Shown: positions 38,754-48,474 of the stretch, piece by piece
Numbering within the stretch: the first letter of the stretch is position 1
Layout: the number at the start of each line of letters is the position of its first letter
Assembly (NCBI RefSeq): GCF_025147465.1
Contig: NZ_JALXOZ010000006.1
Location: 1-64,000, forward strand
DNA length: 64,000 nucleotides
Reading direction: 5' to 3'
Origin: Dermabacter sp. p3-SID358
GTDB taxonomy: Bacteria; Actinomycetota; Actinomycetes; Actinomycetales; Dermabacteraceae
The notes under the pieces: generated by a model
The model's input: the letters and a program-made list of their open reading frames with translations, nothing else
Databases searched by the model: none
Told to the model about the DNA's origin: nothing
Made by a program: the position numbers and the translations under genes

Positions 38754-40778
38754 ATGAGTGAAAAGAGCACCATGAACGACACGTTTGATCTTCCCGATGG
38801 CCACCGAGAGCTCCATAGGCTTGTGATGCCCCTTGGTTCGAACTCCGAGACTCTGCCGCTATATGTCGAGAATTCTGCGAACGTCTCGACCTTTGAAGCG
38901 GCCCAGGGGTCTTCTGATGAGGTCATGGAGGCGCTCGCGGGGGTAAGGCGTGCCGCGGCAGGTGGTGTTGCGGGCGGGAGTTATACACGCTCGGGGATCA
39001 CCGTCCCCGCGGGGCAGATTCGTTCCTTTGGAACCTACTTCAATGCCTTCCCGGCGTCGTATTGGCGACGCTGGACTCGAGTGCGTGAGGTGACGCTTAC
39101 CGTTGCGACAAAGGGCGAAGGCACGATTGTCGTGAACCGCTCGAGCGTAAATGGCCGTTCGCGACGTGTTGCTTCCAAGGTGGTGACGGGGAAAGCGACG
39201 TCGACCTTCACTTTGCCCGTCACCGCTTTTGGAGATGGCGGCTGGTATTGGTTCGATGCTTACGCTGGTGCCGGATCTCTTGAGGTAAATGGTGCCGCGT
39301 ATTCGGCCCCAGAGTCGTTGGCACGCGTGCGCGGTTCCTTCTCGATTGCCATGACCACCATGAATAAGGTTCGCTACTGTTTCGAGAACATCCGCACGGT
39401 CGCGGAGTCGCCGCAGTTGCTCGAGCTCCTCGATGTCATGTACGTCATCGATCAGGGAAGCGATCGTTTGCGGGATCACGCCGACGAGCTCGCAGAGCTC
39501 GAGGAGGCGATGGGTGGCAAGCTCCGCGTGATTGAGCAGGGCAATATCGGTGGTTCCGGCGGGTTCTCGCGCGGAATGTATGAAGCCTGCATCGCAGAAA
39601 AATCTACCTACGTGGTGAACTGTGATGACGATATTTCCATCGAGCCGATTTCACTTGAACGTCTCGTGACGTTCGCGGACTTCGCGACGAAGCCCACGCT
39701 CGTAGGCGCCCACATGTTCGATCTGAACAACCGCACGAGTTTGCTGGCATTTGGTGAAAGCGTTGATCGATGGCGCTTCCACTATGGGCTTGCAAACGAT
39801 GATTCGAAGTACAATCATGATTTGGCCGAGCACCCACTTCGCGCGACCAGGTGGATGCACCGCCGCGTTGACGTCGACTACAACGGATGGTGGATGTGCC
39901 TCATTCCCACCGACGTCGTGCGGGAAATTGGCCTTTCCCTCCCGGTGTTTATCAAATGGGATGACGCCGAGTATGGATTGCGAGCCGGAAATGCTGGTTA
40001 TCCCACAGTAACGTTGCCGGGCGCCGGTGTATGGCACGTGTCTTGGGGCGAAAAAGATGATCTTGTGGGGTGGCAGGCATTTTTCCATGAGCGGAACCGC
40101 TTGATTGCTGCCTTGCTTCATTCGCCTTACGAACGCGGTGGAAGGCTCGTGAAGGAATCACACTTCATGGACATCAAACACATAATCTCCATGCAGTACT
40201 ACACGCAGACCGGCCGTCTTATGGCGCAACGGGATGTACTTGCGGGACCTGATCATCTTCATGACACCATCGGAACGGATCTCCCTGAAATCCGTGCGCT
40301 CGCTGCGAAATTCGACGATGCAGTGCAGAAAAAAGATGTTGACGATTTCCCTGCTGTGCGCACAAACAGACCACCGCGCAAGGGGCGAGGGTTTAGCCAG
40401 CCTCGACGTCTCCTCATGCCGGCATGGACGATCAAGCAGCTTGCTAAGCAGGCCCTTGCGAAGCCGAGCAGTCTTTCGCTCGAGCACCCCCAGGAGGCGA
40501 TCGCGCATGAAGACGCGCGCTGGTGGAAACTCTCTCATTACGAAAGCGCACTCGTGTCGAACGCTGAAGGTACTCAGCTTGCCTGGTACAAGCGTGACCC
40601 GAAGCGAGCACGGGAGCTTCTGACCGAAGCTGCTCGCACCCACGCGGAGCTTTTTGCAAAGTGGAATACCTTGCGCGAGCAATACCGCTCCGCAGCTAAG
40701 CAGCTCACGTCCTTTGAGGCCTGGGAGCGGACCTTCGCGGCTAACCCCGCACCAAAGCGCGAGGATCAAGACGCGTGA
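38754..40778 (+). CDS. glfT2: Galactofuranosyltransferase GlfT2
   Basis: A 674-residue GT2 enzyme of the mycobacterial GlfT2 type, polymerising alternating beta-1,5 and beta-1,6 Galf. A beta-sandwich N-terminal region (about 20-190) precedes the catalytic domain: NCDDDIS (metal triad 291-293), DYNGWWMCLIP (Trp379-380), KWDDAEYGLRAG (402-407) and HVSWG with His428. A C-terminal helical part with FHERNRLIAALL follows. The start is ATG 38754; ATG 38772 is an alternative. It follows glf and overlaps the next permease (GTGA), so the polymerase and exporter genes are coupled. Confidence 0.94.
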   Translation: MSEKSTMNDTFDLPDGHRELHRLVMPLGSNSETLPLYVENSANVSTFEAAQGSSDEVMEALAGVRRAAAGGVAGGSYTRSGITVPAGQIRSFGTYFNAFPASYWRRWTRVREVTLTVATKGEGTIVVNRSSVNGRSRRVASKVVTGKATSTFTLPVTAFGDGGWYWFDAYAGAGSLEVNGAAYSAPESLARVRGSFSIAMTTMNKVRYCFENIRTVAESPQLLELLDVMYVIDQGSDRLRDHADELAELEEAMGGKLRVIEQGNIGGSGGFSRGMYEACIAEKSTYVVNCDDDISIEPISLERLVTFADFATKPTLVGAHMFDLNNRTSLLAFGESVDRWRFHYGLANDDSKYNHDLAEHPLRATRWMHRRVDVDYNGWWMCLIPTDVVREIGLSLPVFIKWDDAEYGLRAGNAGYPTVTLPGAGVWHVSWGEKDDLVGWQAFFHERNRLIAALLHSPYERGGRLVKESHFMDIKHIISMQYYTQTGRLMAQRDVLAGPDHLHDTIGTDLPEIRALAAKFDDAVQKKDVDDFPAVRTNRPPRKGRGFSQPRRLLMPAWTIKQLAKQALAKPSSLSLEHPQEAIAHEDARWWKLSHYESALVSNAEGTQLAWYKRDPKRARELLTEAARTHAELFAKWNTLREQYRSAAKQLTSFEAWERTFAANPAPKREDQDA

Positions 40779-41683
40779 GTACCTCGCCACTCACGCGTGC
40801 GGAGAGGTCCGAAGGCTGGCGGATTCCGGGCAGTGACAAGGGCTGGCTCAATCCCATTTACGAGCGTTTTCTCCTGAATCTCCTCGTCAAGAAAGAGCTC
40901 AGGGTGCGCTACCGTGGCAGCGTTCTCGGCATGGCGTGGAGCTACGCAAAGCCCGCGGTGCAATTCGCGGTCTTTTATCTCGCGCTTGGCGTTTTTTTGC
41001 AGCTGAACCGCTCGCTTCCGGCGTATGCGGCGTATCTCTTTTCGGGCATCATCGTCATTAATCTTTTTAGCGAGGTGTTCGGGAATTGCACGCGTTCGAT
41101 CGCGTCGAATGCTCCGCTCGTGTCGAAGATCTATTTGCCGTCAGAGCTGTTCCCGTGGGCCAGTGCGCTCGTGGCGCTCGTGCACTTTGTTCCGCAAGTG
41201 CTCGTGCTCATGGTCGGGGCGGGGTTGTTTGGCTGGAGACCGAGTTTTGCCGAGGGATGGTGGTTTCTTATCGGCATGGTGATTTTGCTCGTTTTCACCG
41301 TGGGCCTTGGGATGCTCGCAGCCGCGCTGAACGCCGCTTTTCGTGATGTCGAGAATTTCGTTGATCTCATCATCATGGTGGCGACGTGGACCTCGCCAGT
41401 GCTCTATGCCCTTTCGATGGTCAAGGAGGCCATCGGCGGGAGCTTGTGGTGGGTGCTTTACAGTCTCAACCCGATCACGATCGTCGTTGAATGCTTTCAC
41501 GGCGCTTTCTGGCGCCCCATGGCCCGTGCTCTCGATGGGTCGGGGGCCTCTGCACCGACGGTCGCGGCGGGTGCCGAAGCCGCGGAACTCTGGTGGGCGG
41601 GTCTCCTTATTGCGATCGCCGTATTTGCGTTCGGGACCTTCGTGTTTGAGCGCTCGAAGCGGAAGTTTGCTCAGGAGCTGTGA
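40775..41683 (+). CDS. wzm: Galactan ABC exporter permease (Wzm-like)
   Basis: A 302-residue ABC-2-type permease of the polysaccharide exporter family. The N-terminal cytoplasmic segment with LVKKELRVRYRGSVLGMAWSYA is the family signature; six hydrophobic segments follow. The GTG overlaps the glfT2 stop and its own stop overlaps the ATPase start. An Ala-rich stretch (about 258-275) near the end is unusual. By position it moves the lipid-linked galactan (as proposed for mycobacterial Rv3783/Rv3781). Confidence 0.92.
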   Translation: MSTSPLTRAERSEGWRIPGSDKGWLNPIYERFLLNLLVKKELRVRYRGSVLGMAWSYAKPAVQFAVFYLALGVFLQLNRSLPAYAAYLFSGIIVINLFSEVFGNCTRSIASNAPLVSKIYLPSELFPWASALVALVHFVPQVLVLMVGAGLFGWRPSFAEGWWFLIGMVILLVFTVGLGMLAAALNAAFRDVENFVDLIIMVATWTSPVLYALSMVKEAIGGSLWWVLYSLNPITIVVECFHGAFWRPMARALDGSGASAPTVAAGAEAAELWWAGLLIAIAVFAFGTFVFERSKRKFAQEL

Positions 41684-42426
41684 TGCCTGTTTCTGAATCA
41701 AAGCGCGAGATGGTGCGAATCGAAAACGTCGCCAAGGAGTTTTCGCTACGCCACACGAGAGCACTCAAAGAACTCGTGTTTTCGGCGCTCAAGGGGCAAA
41801 AGCTCCGCGATACGTTTATGGCGCTTGATGGTGTCGATGTGACGGTCCGTGCCGGGGAAACCGTCGGGCTGATTGGGTTCAACGGTTCGGGAAAATCCAC
41901 GCTTCTTAAAACGATTTCAGGCGTTCTGTTCCCCGATAGCGGTCGCGTGAGCGTGCGAGGCAAGGTTGCTGGCCTAATCGAGGTGGGTGCAGGCTTCCAC
42001 CCGGATCTCTCGGGCCGAGAAAATGTGTATCTCAATGGTGCGATTCTCGGGATGTCCAAGGCCGAGATTGACGCGTGCTTTGATGACATCGTGGCGTTCA
42101 GTGAGATCGAGCAGTTCATCGACACTGACGTGAAGTACTACAGCTCGGGGATGTTCTTGCGCCTGGCCTTCGCGGTTGCGGTGCACACAGACCCCGACAT
42201 CTTCCTTGTTGACGAAATCCTCGCGGTGGGCGATGAACCGTTTCAGCGTAAATGTCTCGCGAGAATTCGGAAGATGCAGGAGAACGGTAAAACAATGGTG
42301 ATCGTCTCGCACGAGTTAGATATGCTCACCGACCTGTGCACGCGCATCGTCGTTCTCGAAAAGGGGCGTGTGATTTTCGATGGGGACCCCACCGAGGGTG
42401 TGAAGACCCTACGCGCAAGCATTTAA
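41683..42426 (+). CDS. wzt: Galactan ABC exporter ATP-binding protein (Wzt-like)
   Basis: A 247-residue ABC ATPase with Walker A GFNGSGKST (65-73), a YSSGMFLRLAFAVAV signature and LVDEILAVGD (Walker B). It lacks the C-terminal carbohydrate-binding domain of O-antigen Wzt proteins, as in the mycobacterial type. ATG 41683 is chosen over GTG 41680 because AGGAG lies 5 nt ahead of it. Its TAA overlaps the stop of the convergent TIGR03089 gene. Confidence 0.92.
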   Translation: MPVSESKREMVRIENVAKEFSLRHTRALKELVFSALKGQKLRDTFMALDGVDVTVRAGETVGLIGFNGSGKSTLLKTISGVLFPDSGRVSVRGKVAGLIEVGAGFHPDLSGRENVYLNGAILGMSKAEIDACFDDIVAFSEIEQFIDTDVKYYSSGMFLRLAFAVAVHTDPDIFLVDEILAVGDEPFQRKCLARIRKMQENGKTMVIVSHELDMLTDLCTRIVVLEKGRVIFDGDPTEGVKTLRASI

Positions 42427-43070
42427 TCGCTCGCCGGGAAGTCGATGCCCTCGGAGGCCCGCGCGGCGCGATTGAGACGGGAGAGGGGCGCGACAACCGT
42501 GCGTCCCTCGATCCAAGCGGCGAGTGCCGCTGCAGCGTCCCCGAGATCGATTTCTTCGAGTCCCACTCGATGTGCGGATCCCCATTCGGGCCGTGGTGCA
42601 GGCTCGGGCCCTGTGAAATGTGCGAGTGGGGTCTCGAGATTGTCACCTGCCGCACGGACTGTTTGGACCCAGTCAAGGGCGAGCGGTGGCATTTCACCCG
42701 GGAAGGCGAGTGAGAGGGCTCGGGGCTCGAGAACGAGGATGTCGCCGGCCTGATCGGCCAGTGCCGAGTTGGGTTTCGAGGTGGCGAGAACATCGATCTG
42801 CTCGGGCACGTCACCGCTGCCTGCGATGTGCGTTTTCGCGCCGAGGTGCCATGCGGCGATCTGAAGGACGCTGCGTTTGAAGTGTGGCGGCAGGTCGAGT
42901 ACGAGTGTGAAACCTTCGTCGACGAGAAGCTCGCTACCGAACAGGTTGATCGACTTAACGATCCAGTTGGCCAAAACCCGCCCGGAGAGCTCTGTGCGGC
43001 CGTCGTCTGCGTAGCTTACGAGCGCGGGTTCGCTTCCCATGGTGATGAGGGCTTCAAGGAGTCTGCTCAT
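42423..43070 (-). CDS. TIGR03089 family protein (truncated acyl-adenylate-like)
   Basis: A 215-residue protein of the TIGR03089 family, related to the N-terminal part of AMP-forming synthetases but far too short to be one; the mycobacterial relative is Rv3268, next to the LCP gene Rv3267. Start ATG 43070 overlaps the preceding TAA (TAATG). It contains LVSYADDGRTELSGRVLANW, the region usual for substrate recognition in AMP-binding enzymes, but no ATP loop. Function unknown; location suggests wall assembly. Confidence 0.82.
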   Translation of the reverse strand: MSRLLEALITMGSEPALVSYADDGRTELSGRVLANWIVKSINLFGSELLVDEGFTLVLDLPPHFKRSVLQIAAWHLGAKTHIAGSGDVPEQIDVLATSKPNSALADQAGDILVLEPRALSLAFPGEMPPLALDWVQTVRAAGDNLETPLAHFTGPEPAPRPEWGSAHRVGLEEIDLGDAAAALAAWIEGRTVVAPLSRLNRAARASEGIDFPASD

Positions 43071-44317
43071 TACTGCACCTGCGCCCAGGGGTTGATCCAC
43101 GTTTCGGTGTCGAGACCGAGGTAGTCCGCCATTTCGGCAGCGAAGCTCATGGTGCCGAGGGCGATGATGTTGCGTGAACGGCTCTGAATTGTTGTGAGTG
43201 CCTGGGGGAGAGGCATGATTTCCCAATCGTTGGGGTAGTTTTCGAAGAACAGGTGATCTTCGTGTGTAGTCGCGAGAATCGTACGATCCCTGTTGAGTAG
43301 GTCGAGGATGCTCGCGAGGTTTTTGATGTCGGGCATGCACACCAGGGTGTAGGCATCGTCAAAACGACCGGTGCGTCGGGCGTTGTCGAGTGCGGAGGCG
43401 ACGCCTTCGCGTGAGATCGCGGCATCGAGGAGCCAGTGGGTCTCGTGTGCGTATACGTGGGAGGAGCGTCCGGGAAGCCGCAGGCTGTGGGCAAGGCGTG
43501 CGGCGGTTTCGTGGGGAACGGGGGAGTGGTGCAGTCCGACGGCTGCCTCGTGGGTGATCGCGGCTGCGGCGTATCCCGTTGCGACGTTTGTTGAGGTCAG
43601 GGCGCCGTATCCGAGGTCGCGCGATAGTGCGATCTCGTGGCAGGCGGCGTTCGGCAAGAGCGTAGTGATGGCTGCGCGAGCTTCGCTGCATTGAGTTTCG
43701 GGGAACACGACGTGACGGGTGCGCTCGTCGCCCGCGCCCACGAGGTTCCGCGCGATGTCGTCGATTGTGTCGCCAATGATGCCTTCGTGCTCGAGGAAAA
43801 CTGGCGTGACCACGAGGGTGTCGAGCCGAAATTGGGAGATTTCATCGCTCGCCCCGCCGAGTCCTTCTTCGATGACGAGAATGTCGACCCCGCCGTCGAG
43901 GAGGTAGGTCGCGCCCGCGAGGGTGAAGAGGCCCGTGGGGGCAAGATAGCCTCCCGTGTTGCCTACGGGTGGCATGTGGTCCAGCGCGGAGGCAACTCGT
44001 GCAGCGAGGGCGTTGTAAGCGCTTTCCGACAGCGGACGTGAGTTTATGCGAATACGTTCACGGTTCGTGAGGAACGGCGGGGAGGAAATTGTGCCCACGC
44101 GGTAGCCGAGCATCATGAGGTACTGCGTCGCAGCTGCGACCGCTGATCCTTTGCCTTTCGAACCCACGACACCCACGACGGGGATGCCCGGCGAGGTGTT
44201 GAGACCGATCGCGCGGGCGAAGATCGCCGCGCGCGTGCGAGAGCGGGTGTAGGGCCCGTGATGCTCATTCCATTCTCGAAAAAACGGCTCGTCCCCGGGA
44301 AGGTGGCGTGCGGGCAT
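43070..44317 (-). CDS. Mur ligase / FolC-like protein of unknown substrate
   Basis: A 415-residue Mur-ligase superfamily protein closest in layout to folylpolyglutamate synthase. The P-loop VGVVGSKGKGSAV (52-58, FolC usually GTNGKGS), SSPPFLTNRERIRINSRPL and EEGLGGASDEISQF (FolC usually VGLGGRLDATN) are changed at several conserved places; the ATP-grasp-like Lys of the P-loop is kept. The stop overlaps the TIGR03089 start (TAATG). A bona fide folate enzyme or a peptide/amino-acid ligase for wall precursors are both possible; the former is less likely given the altered motifs. Confidence 0.7.
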   Translation of the reverse strand: MPARHLPGDEPFFREWNEHHGPYTRSRTRAAIFARAIGLNTSPGIPVVGVVGSKGKGSAVAAATQYLMMLGYRVGTISSPPFLTNRERIRINSRPLSESAYNALAARVASALDHMPPVGNTGGYLAPTGLFTLAGATYLLDGGVDILVIEEGLGGASDEISQFRLDTLVVTPVFLEHEGIIGDTIDDIARNLVGAGDERTRHVVFPETQCSEARAAITTLLPNAACHEIALSRDLGYGALTSTNVATGYAAAAITHEAAVGLHHSPVPHETAARLAHSLRLPGRSSHVYAHETHWLLDAAISREGVASALDNARRTGRFDDAYTLVCMPDIKNLASILDLLNRDRTILATTHEDHLFFENYPNDWEIMPLPQALTTIQSRSRNIIALGTMSFAAEMADYLGLDTETWINPWAQVQ

Positions 44318-44428
44318 GTGCGGTTCCTTTGCAGGTCAGAGTGTCAGGCGGGGATGGTAAGACTCGAATTCTCCACTGGGGCTGTCTTAAAGTGAAGGAT
44401 CATAACTCTAAAGATTCGATTAAGCGGC

Positions 44429-44459
44429 TTGACGCGCCTAAGTTACATCGGTGTATTTT
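44429..44459 (+). promoter_or_regulatory. Candidate promoter of whiB2
   Basis: TTGACG (44429-44434) and TATTTT (44454-44459) with a 19-nt spacer lie about 110 nt ahead of the ATG. The 5' leader to 44571 shows no gene. The region 44318-44571 separates the divergent ligase and whiB genes. Confidence 0.4.
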
Positions 44460-44571
44460 AGTGGCAACGCCGAACGCTTACGCGTCAACTCTAGCGCCGC
44501 ACCTGTGGCGCACGTGCATCGCGTCGGCATGCCAATCGACGACATTGCCCCACAAAACCGAAAGGACCCTC

Positions 44572-44874
44572 ATGACCCTCCAGGCATTTGAGGACGACTC
44601 TCGCCGCGAGCTCACTCTGGTCGAGTTCTCCTCGCTGCTCCCCGAGGGTGAGGGCGAGGGCTCTTGGCAAGAGCGTGCCCTATGCGCCCAGACTGACCCC
44701 GAAGCGTTCTTCCCTGAGAAGGGGGGCTCTACTCGCGAGGCGAAGAAAGTGTGCGTGTCGTGCGAAGTGCGTGCCGAATGCCTCGAGTATGCACTCGCGA
44801 ACGACGAACGGTTTGGTATTTGGGGCGGTCTTTCGGAGCGCGAACGCCGCAAGCTCAAGAAGCGTGCAATCTAG
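44572..44874 (+). CDS. whiB2: WhiB-family iron-sulfur regulator (WhiB2/WhmD-like)
   Basis: A 100-residue WhiB protein. Cluster cysteines are Cys38, Cys61, Cys64 and Cys70 (the CxxC and CxxxxxC pattern in CVSCEVRAEC), followed by the turn GIWGG (82-86) and basic RERRKLKKR tail for DNA contact. ATG 44572 has GAAAGGACCCTC; the longer frame upstream is rejected. WhiB2 controls septation in mycobacteria. The order whiB2, DUF metallopeptidase, DUF3499 and manB is conserved in the phylum, supporting the paralogue call. Confidence 0.9.
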   Translation: MTLQAFEDDSRRELTLVEFSSLLPEGEGEGSWQERALCAQTDPEAFFPEKGGSTREAKKVCVSCEVRAECLEYALANDERFGIWGGLSERERRKLKKRAI

Positions 44875-44904
44875 GCTTTCTTTGTTGAATAGTGGTCGTG
44901 CCCG

Positions 44905-47900
44905 GTGACTGAACGGGACGTCTACGCACTCATCCTCGTCTCGGCAAGCCAAGAGATCGAGGACGTCACACGCACCCTCGAGTCGGTTCGTGCTCAGTCG
45001 ACTCTACCCGCGGCGGTTCTCGCCGCAGTGCCGGAATCGGCACCGAAACAGCTGCGCGATTACTTGGAAGCGACCCGCGAAGAGGGCCTCATTGATTTTC
45101 TGCGAACCTCTCCCGCGGATGCAGGCCGAGCCGAGGTCGTTGATGATCTTGCGAACCGTCTTGAGGAAGCGAAGTGCATTCGGAGCGAGCGCTCGGAGCA
45201 CGTGGCAACGCTAGATCGCAAGTCGTCGCGCCTGACGAAGGTTCGCCGTGAGCAAGGTTCTACAGTCACGAAGCCCACGGACACGCACGGGAGCTCCCCG
45301 CGCAACTTCACTTTGTTGAACCCTGCCTTTGGGGGGCGCGCTCAGCATGCGGAAGAAGCTCCGAGATTGGCCGAGCAGTCGTCGGATCTCTTCCCTGTTT
45401 CCGGCGAAACCGAGCCGACAGTACAGTCCGAACGCGATCTTGACTGGGAAAGGCGGGCGTACCTCACGAGTGGTTCACGGGGGCGCAGGGCGAAGAACAT
45501 TGATCTTGATCGCGAGGAGCGGCGTGAGGAAAGAACCGCAACCCATACCGCGCTTGTCCCCGAACGCTTGAGAGGTACCGCAGACGAAAACCAAGGTTCG
45601 ACGCGAGGTGGCCGGCGACGCAAACGCAGTGAAAGCAAGGAGCCGTGGCTATGGATTCTTGATGGAGCGGCGGCTCCGAGCCTCACGTGTGTAGAGGAGC
45701 TTGAGCGGGCTCTAGACAAAGATCCGACGGTGGGGCTAGTCGGCACCAAGCACCTCGCACTTGAGGATGTCGACCGACCTGCATCACGACTCGTGGATCT
45801 CGGGCTTTCGCTTACGCACTCGCACAGACTTCTTACGAGTGTTGACCCCGGTGAAATCGATCAGGGACAAACTGACTGGCGAGATGAGGTGCTTGCTGTG
45901 ACGAGCCCTGGCTTGCTTGTCAGGGCCCGCACACTGGAAAAGCTCCGCGGATTGGATCCCACTCTTACATCGCCGTGGGACGATATTGACCTTTCGGAGC
46001 GAGTATGGCGATCAGGCGAACGCGTCAAGGTAGTGCCTTCTGCCTCAACGCGTTCCCCGCACGATATCCTCATGCGCCCTCACGACTTCCGGTACCGGTC
46101 TTCGCAGGTCCTTTCGCTCGTGAAATTCCGGCCGCTGCTGCCTGCGCTTTTAACGCTCCTTTTCCTTCCACTGGTCACGCTCGGGCGCATGGCACGTGCG
46201 ATCACGCACCATGATGCGCGCGCAGTAGGTCACGAATTCCTTGCCTGCCTCAGGGTTTTTGCCAAGGCACCCGGAGCCCTTGCGCGCTCTCAACGAACGG
46301 CTCGTACGGCGCGCATGTCGCGCAAGCGAATGAGCGCGCTGTACATGCCGCGCAAGGTGGCGATGCGTGAAGGAATCGATTCCTGGTGGACCGCCATGTT
46401 CGCGGACGACGAGCGTACCCGCATGATTCGGCGGACGAGCTGGGGCATCGCGGGAACGCGCCACGGCCTCGAGGATGCGGACTACGGAAGGCATACAACT
46501 TGGACCTTGATCGTCTCTTTCCTGGCGCTTGTCGGTGGGCTCTTCGCGGTGCGGCCTCTTATAGGCGAGGGAACTCTGAGGGGGTCTCACTATCGCCCTC
46601 TTGCCGCGAATGCCCGCGACAACTGGGACATCGTCACATCTGCGTGGCTTCCTGGAGGGCTCGGATCCGAGGGGCCTGCTGACCTTCTTGCTCGAATAGG
46701 CGCGCTCATACCCGTGGCCGGCGAGAGCCTGAGCGCATGGATTCTCATCACGGGAATCGCACTGAGCGCTATTGCGGCGTGGTGTGCAAGCGGAACGATC
46801 ACGCGAAGCATCGTGGTGCGCTTGATCGCAACCCTTCTGTGGGTTCTCTCTCCTGCGTTTGTGTGTGCAGTCCTCGAAGGTCGTTGGCCTCTCATGCTGG
46901 TTGGCGTTGCCGTGCCACTCGCTGGCCTCTTCTTCGCGAGGGCCGTTGGACTCCCGCACAAAGTCTCGCAAGCGAGCGTCCCCGCGGCAGCGATGGCTGG
47001 ATTTATGGTCGCCGTGGTTTCGCTCGTACAGCCGGCGCTCGCCCTGCTCTTTCTTCTCGGAATCGCGGCCGTGGCTCCGCTCGTACCAGGCCGTCGCGCC
47101 CGCCTTTGGTGGTGCGCCGTTCCCACTCTTCTGCTTCATATAAGCGCAGTTCCTTTGTATCTTTCTCGTCCCGAGACTCTCCTCGCCAATGCCGGAATGC
47201 CCGGCGCGTTCGAAACACCCAGAACGACGCGCCTTCTCGCTCTCACTCCAACGAATGCCGACCCTGTCGCGCAAATGTTGGGGCTCACGCCTCGTTGGTG
47301 GACTCTCGGCCTCTTTCTCGTTCCTGTGATGCTTGCCGTAGCTGCGACGCTCGGGGCCGGTTTCCTCCGCCACACTGCCGGTCTCGTCGGGCGCGTGAGC
47401 GTTCTCGCTCTCGCTGGCGCAATTGGTCTCGCTTGGGTTTCGCAGCGGACTGTGGTGGGATTCGAAGGCCCTACTCCGTATACCGCCTATCCCGGTGCTG
47501 CGCTTATGGTTGCGAGTGGCGCGGCAATCGTGGGACTGATCTGTTTTGGAGATGCAGCCGTAAGGCGCTCTCATGCGCCCATACATAGGGCGCGGAAAGG
47601 CACGTCTTACGTACTACAAGGAGTGTGCCTTACAACTGTGGCGGCGTGCGCGTTCCTTTGGGGTATGAAGGGGAACGGCGCACTCGAAGTCGAACGGGCC
47701 GCGGGCAACGAAATCCCTGCGGTAGCAATGGATTCTTCAATTGGCAAAGACCGGACCCGTACCCTTGTCCTTCACGAAGACGCCCGCGGCGAGGTGCAGG
47801 CACAGCTCGTGAATGGCGCTCACCCGAGCGCCGACGATTCCTCCGGGGCAAACGAAACCGCGCGGGCTCGCGCCGCTGAACGCGGTCAGATCCCCGACGC

Positions 47901-48474
47901 CGCAGAGGACGCCCTTGCCCGCACACTTGCGAGCGCCTTGGGATCGGGAAGCGGAGCTGACACGGAGGCGAGTCTTGCCGATTTCGCGATCGGGTACGTG
48001 GTTGTCACGGGAGAGCCGGATGCGCAAGCGCGTCTCTATGAGGCACTCGAGGCGGCTCCGCAGTTGAGTTTCGTGACCTCGAGTGACGTCGGAGGGCTGT
48101 GGAGAGTTATAGGAAAGACTCCACGGGCTAGGCTTGTCGACGCCTCGGGAAACGGTACCGAAGTCACCCCCCTCGCATCTGAGCGCACTCGTGTCGCCGA
48201 TGCGGTAGCGGCCTCGGATGTGGAGCGTACGCTCACTCTTGCCGTTCGCGCAGACCCGCATTGGAGGGCAACGCTCGACGGCAAGGAACTGCGCCCCACG
48301 ACGATCGATAAGTGGAAGCAGGGCTTCATCGTCCCGTCGGGTGCGCACGGTCGTCTTGAGGTGACCTACAGCGATGATCTGCAGTTGGGCGCGGGGGTTG
48401 TCACCGTTGTCGGTCTCATCGTTTGCGCGCTCGTGGCAGTTCCTCGACGCAACCGAAGTGAGGTCAAACGATGA
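44905..48474 (+). CDS. Large GT2-like membrane glycosyltransferase
   Basis: A 1189-residue protein. Residues about 5-90 and 245-400 resemble a GT2 fold, with DQGQ (319-322) and WDDIDLSERVW (358-) retained, but the metal-binding HDDSAP of relatives reads ILDGAAAPS (253-255 DGA). Between the halves (about 91-246) lies a highly charged, probably disordered insert. From about 405 to 950 there are a dozen or so hydrophobic helices, then an extracellular C-terminal part. A final helix lies near 1160-1180. It precedes and overlaps the DUF5719 gene. Likely a wall glycan enzyme or a degenerate partner. Confidence 0.75.
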   Translation: MTERDVYALILVSASQEIEDVTRTLESVRAQSTLPAAVLAAVPESAPKQLRDYLEATREEGLIDFLRTSPADAGRAEVVDDLANRLEEAKCIRSERSEHVATLDRKSSRLTKVRREQGSTVTKPTDTHGSSPRNFTLLNPAFGGRAQHAEEAPRLAEQSSDLFPVSGETEPTVQSERDLDWERRAYLTSGSRGRRAKNIDLDREERREERTATHTALVPERLRGTADENQGSTRGGRRRKRSESKEPWLWILDGAAAPSLTCVEELERALDKDPTVGLVGTKHLALEDVDRPASRLVDLGLSLTHSHRLLTSVDPGEIDQGQTDWRDEVLAVTSPGLLVRARTLEKLRGLDPTLTSPWDDIDLSERVWRSGERVKVVPSASTRSPHDILMRPHDFRYRSSQVLSLVKFRPLLPALLTLLFLPLVTLGRMARAITHHDARAVGHEFLACLRVFAKAPGALARSQRTARTARMSRKRMSALYMPRKVAMREGIDSWWTAMFADDERTRMIRRTSWGIAGTRHGLEDADYGRHTTWTLIVSFLALVGGLFAVRPLIGEGTLRGSHYRPLAANARDNWDIVTSAWLPGGLGSEGPADLLARIGALIPVAGESLSAWILITGIALSAIAAWCASGTITRSIVVRLIATLLWVLSPAFVCAVLEGRWPLMLVGVAVPLAGLFFARAVGLPHKVSQASVPAAAMAGFMVAVVSLVQPALALLFLLGIAAVAPLVPGRRARLWWCAVPTLLLHISAVPLYLSRPETLLANAGMPGAFETPRTTRLLALTPTNADPVAQMLGLTPRWWTLGLFLVPVMLAVAATLGAGFLRHTAGLVGRVSVLALAGAIGLAWVSQRTVVGFEGPTPYTAYPGAALMVASGAAIVGLICFGDAAVRRSHAPIHRARKGTSYVLQGVCLTTVAACAFLWGMKGNGALEVERAAGNEIPAVAMDSSIGKDRTRTLVLHEDARGEVQAQLVNGAHPSADDSSGANETARARAAERGQIPDAAEDALARTLASALGSGSGADTEASLADFAIGYVVVTGEPDAQARLYEALEAAPQLSFVTSSDVGGLWRVIGKTPRARLVDASGNGTEVTPLASERTRVADAVAASDVERTLTLAVRADPHWRATLDGKELRPTTIDKWKQGFIVPSGAHGRLEVTYSDDLQLGAGVVTVVGLIVCALVAVPRRNRSEVKR

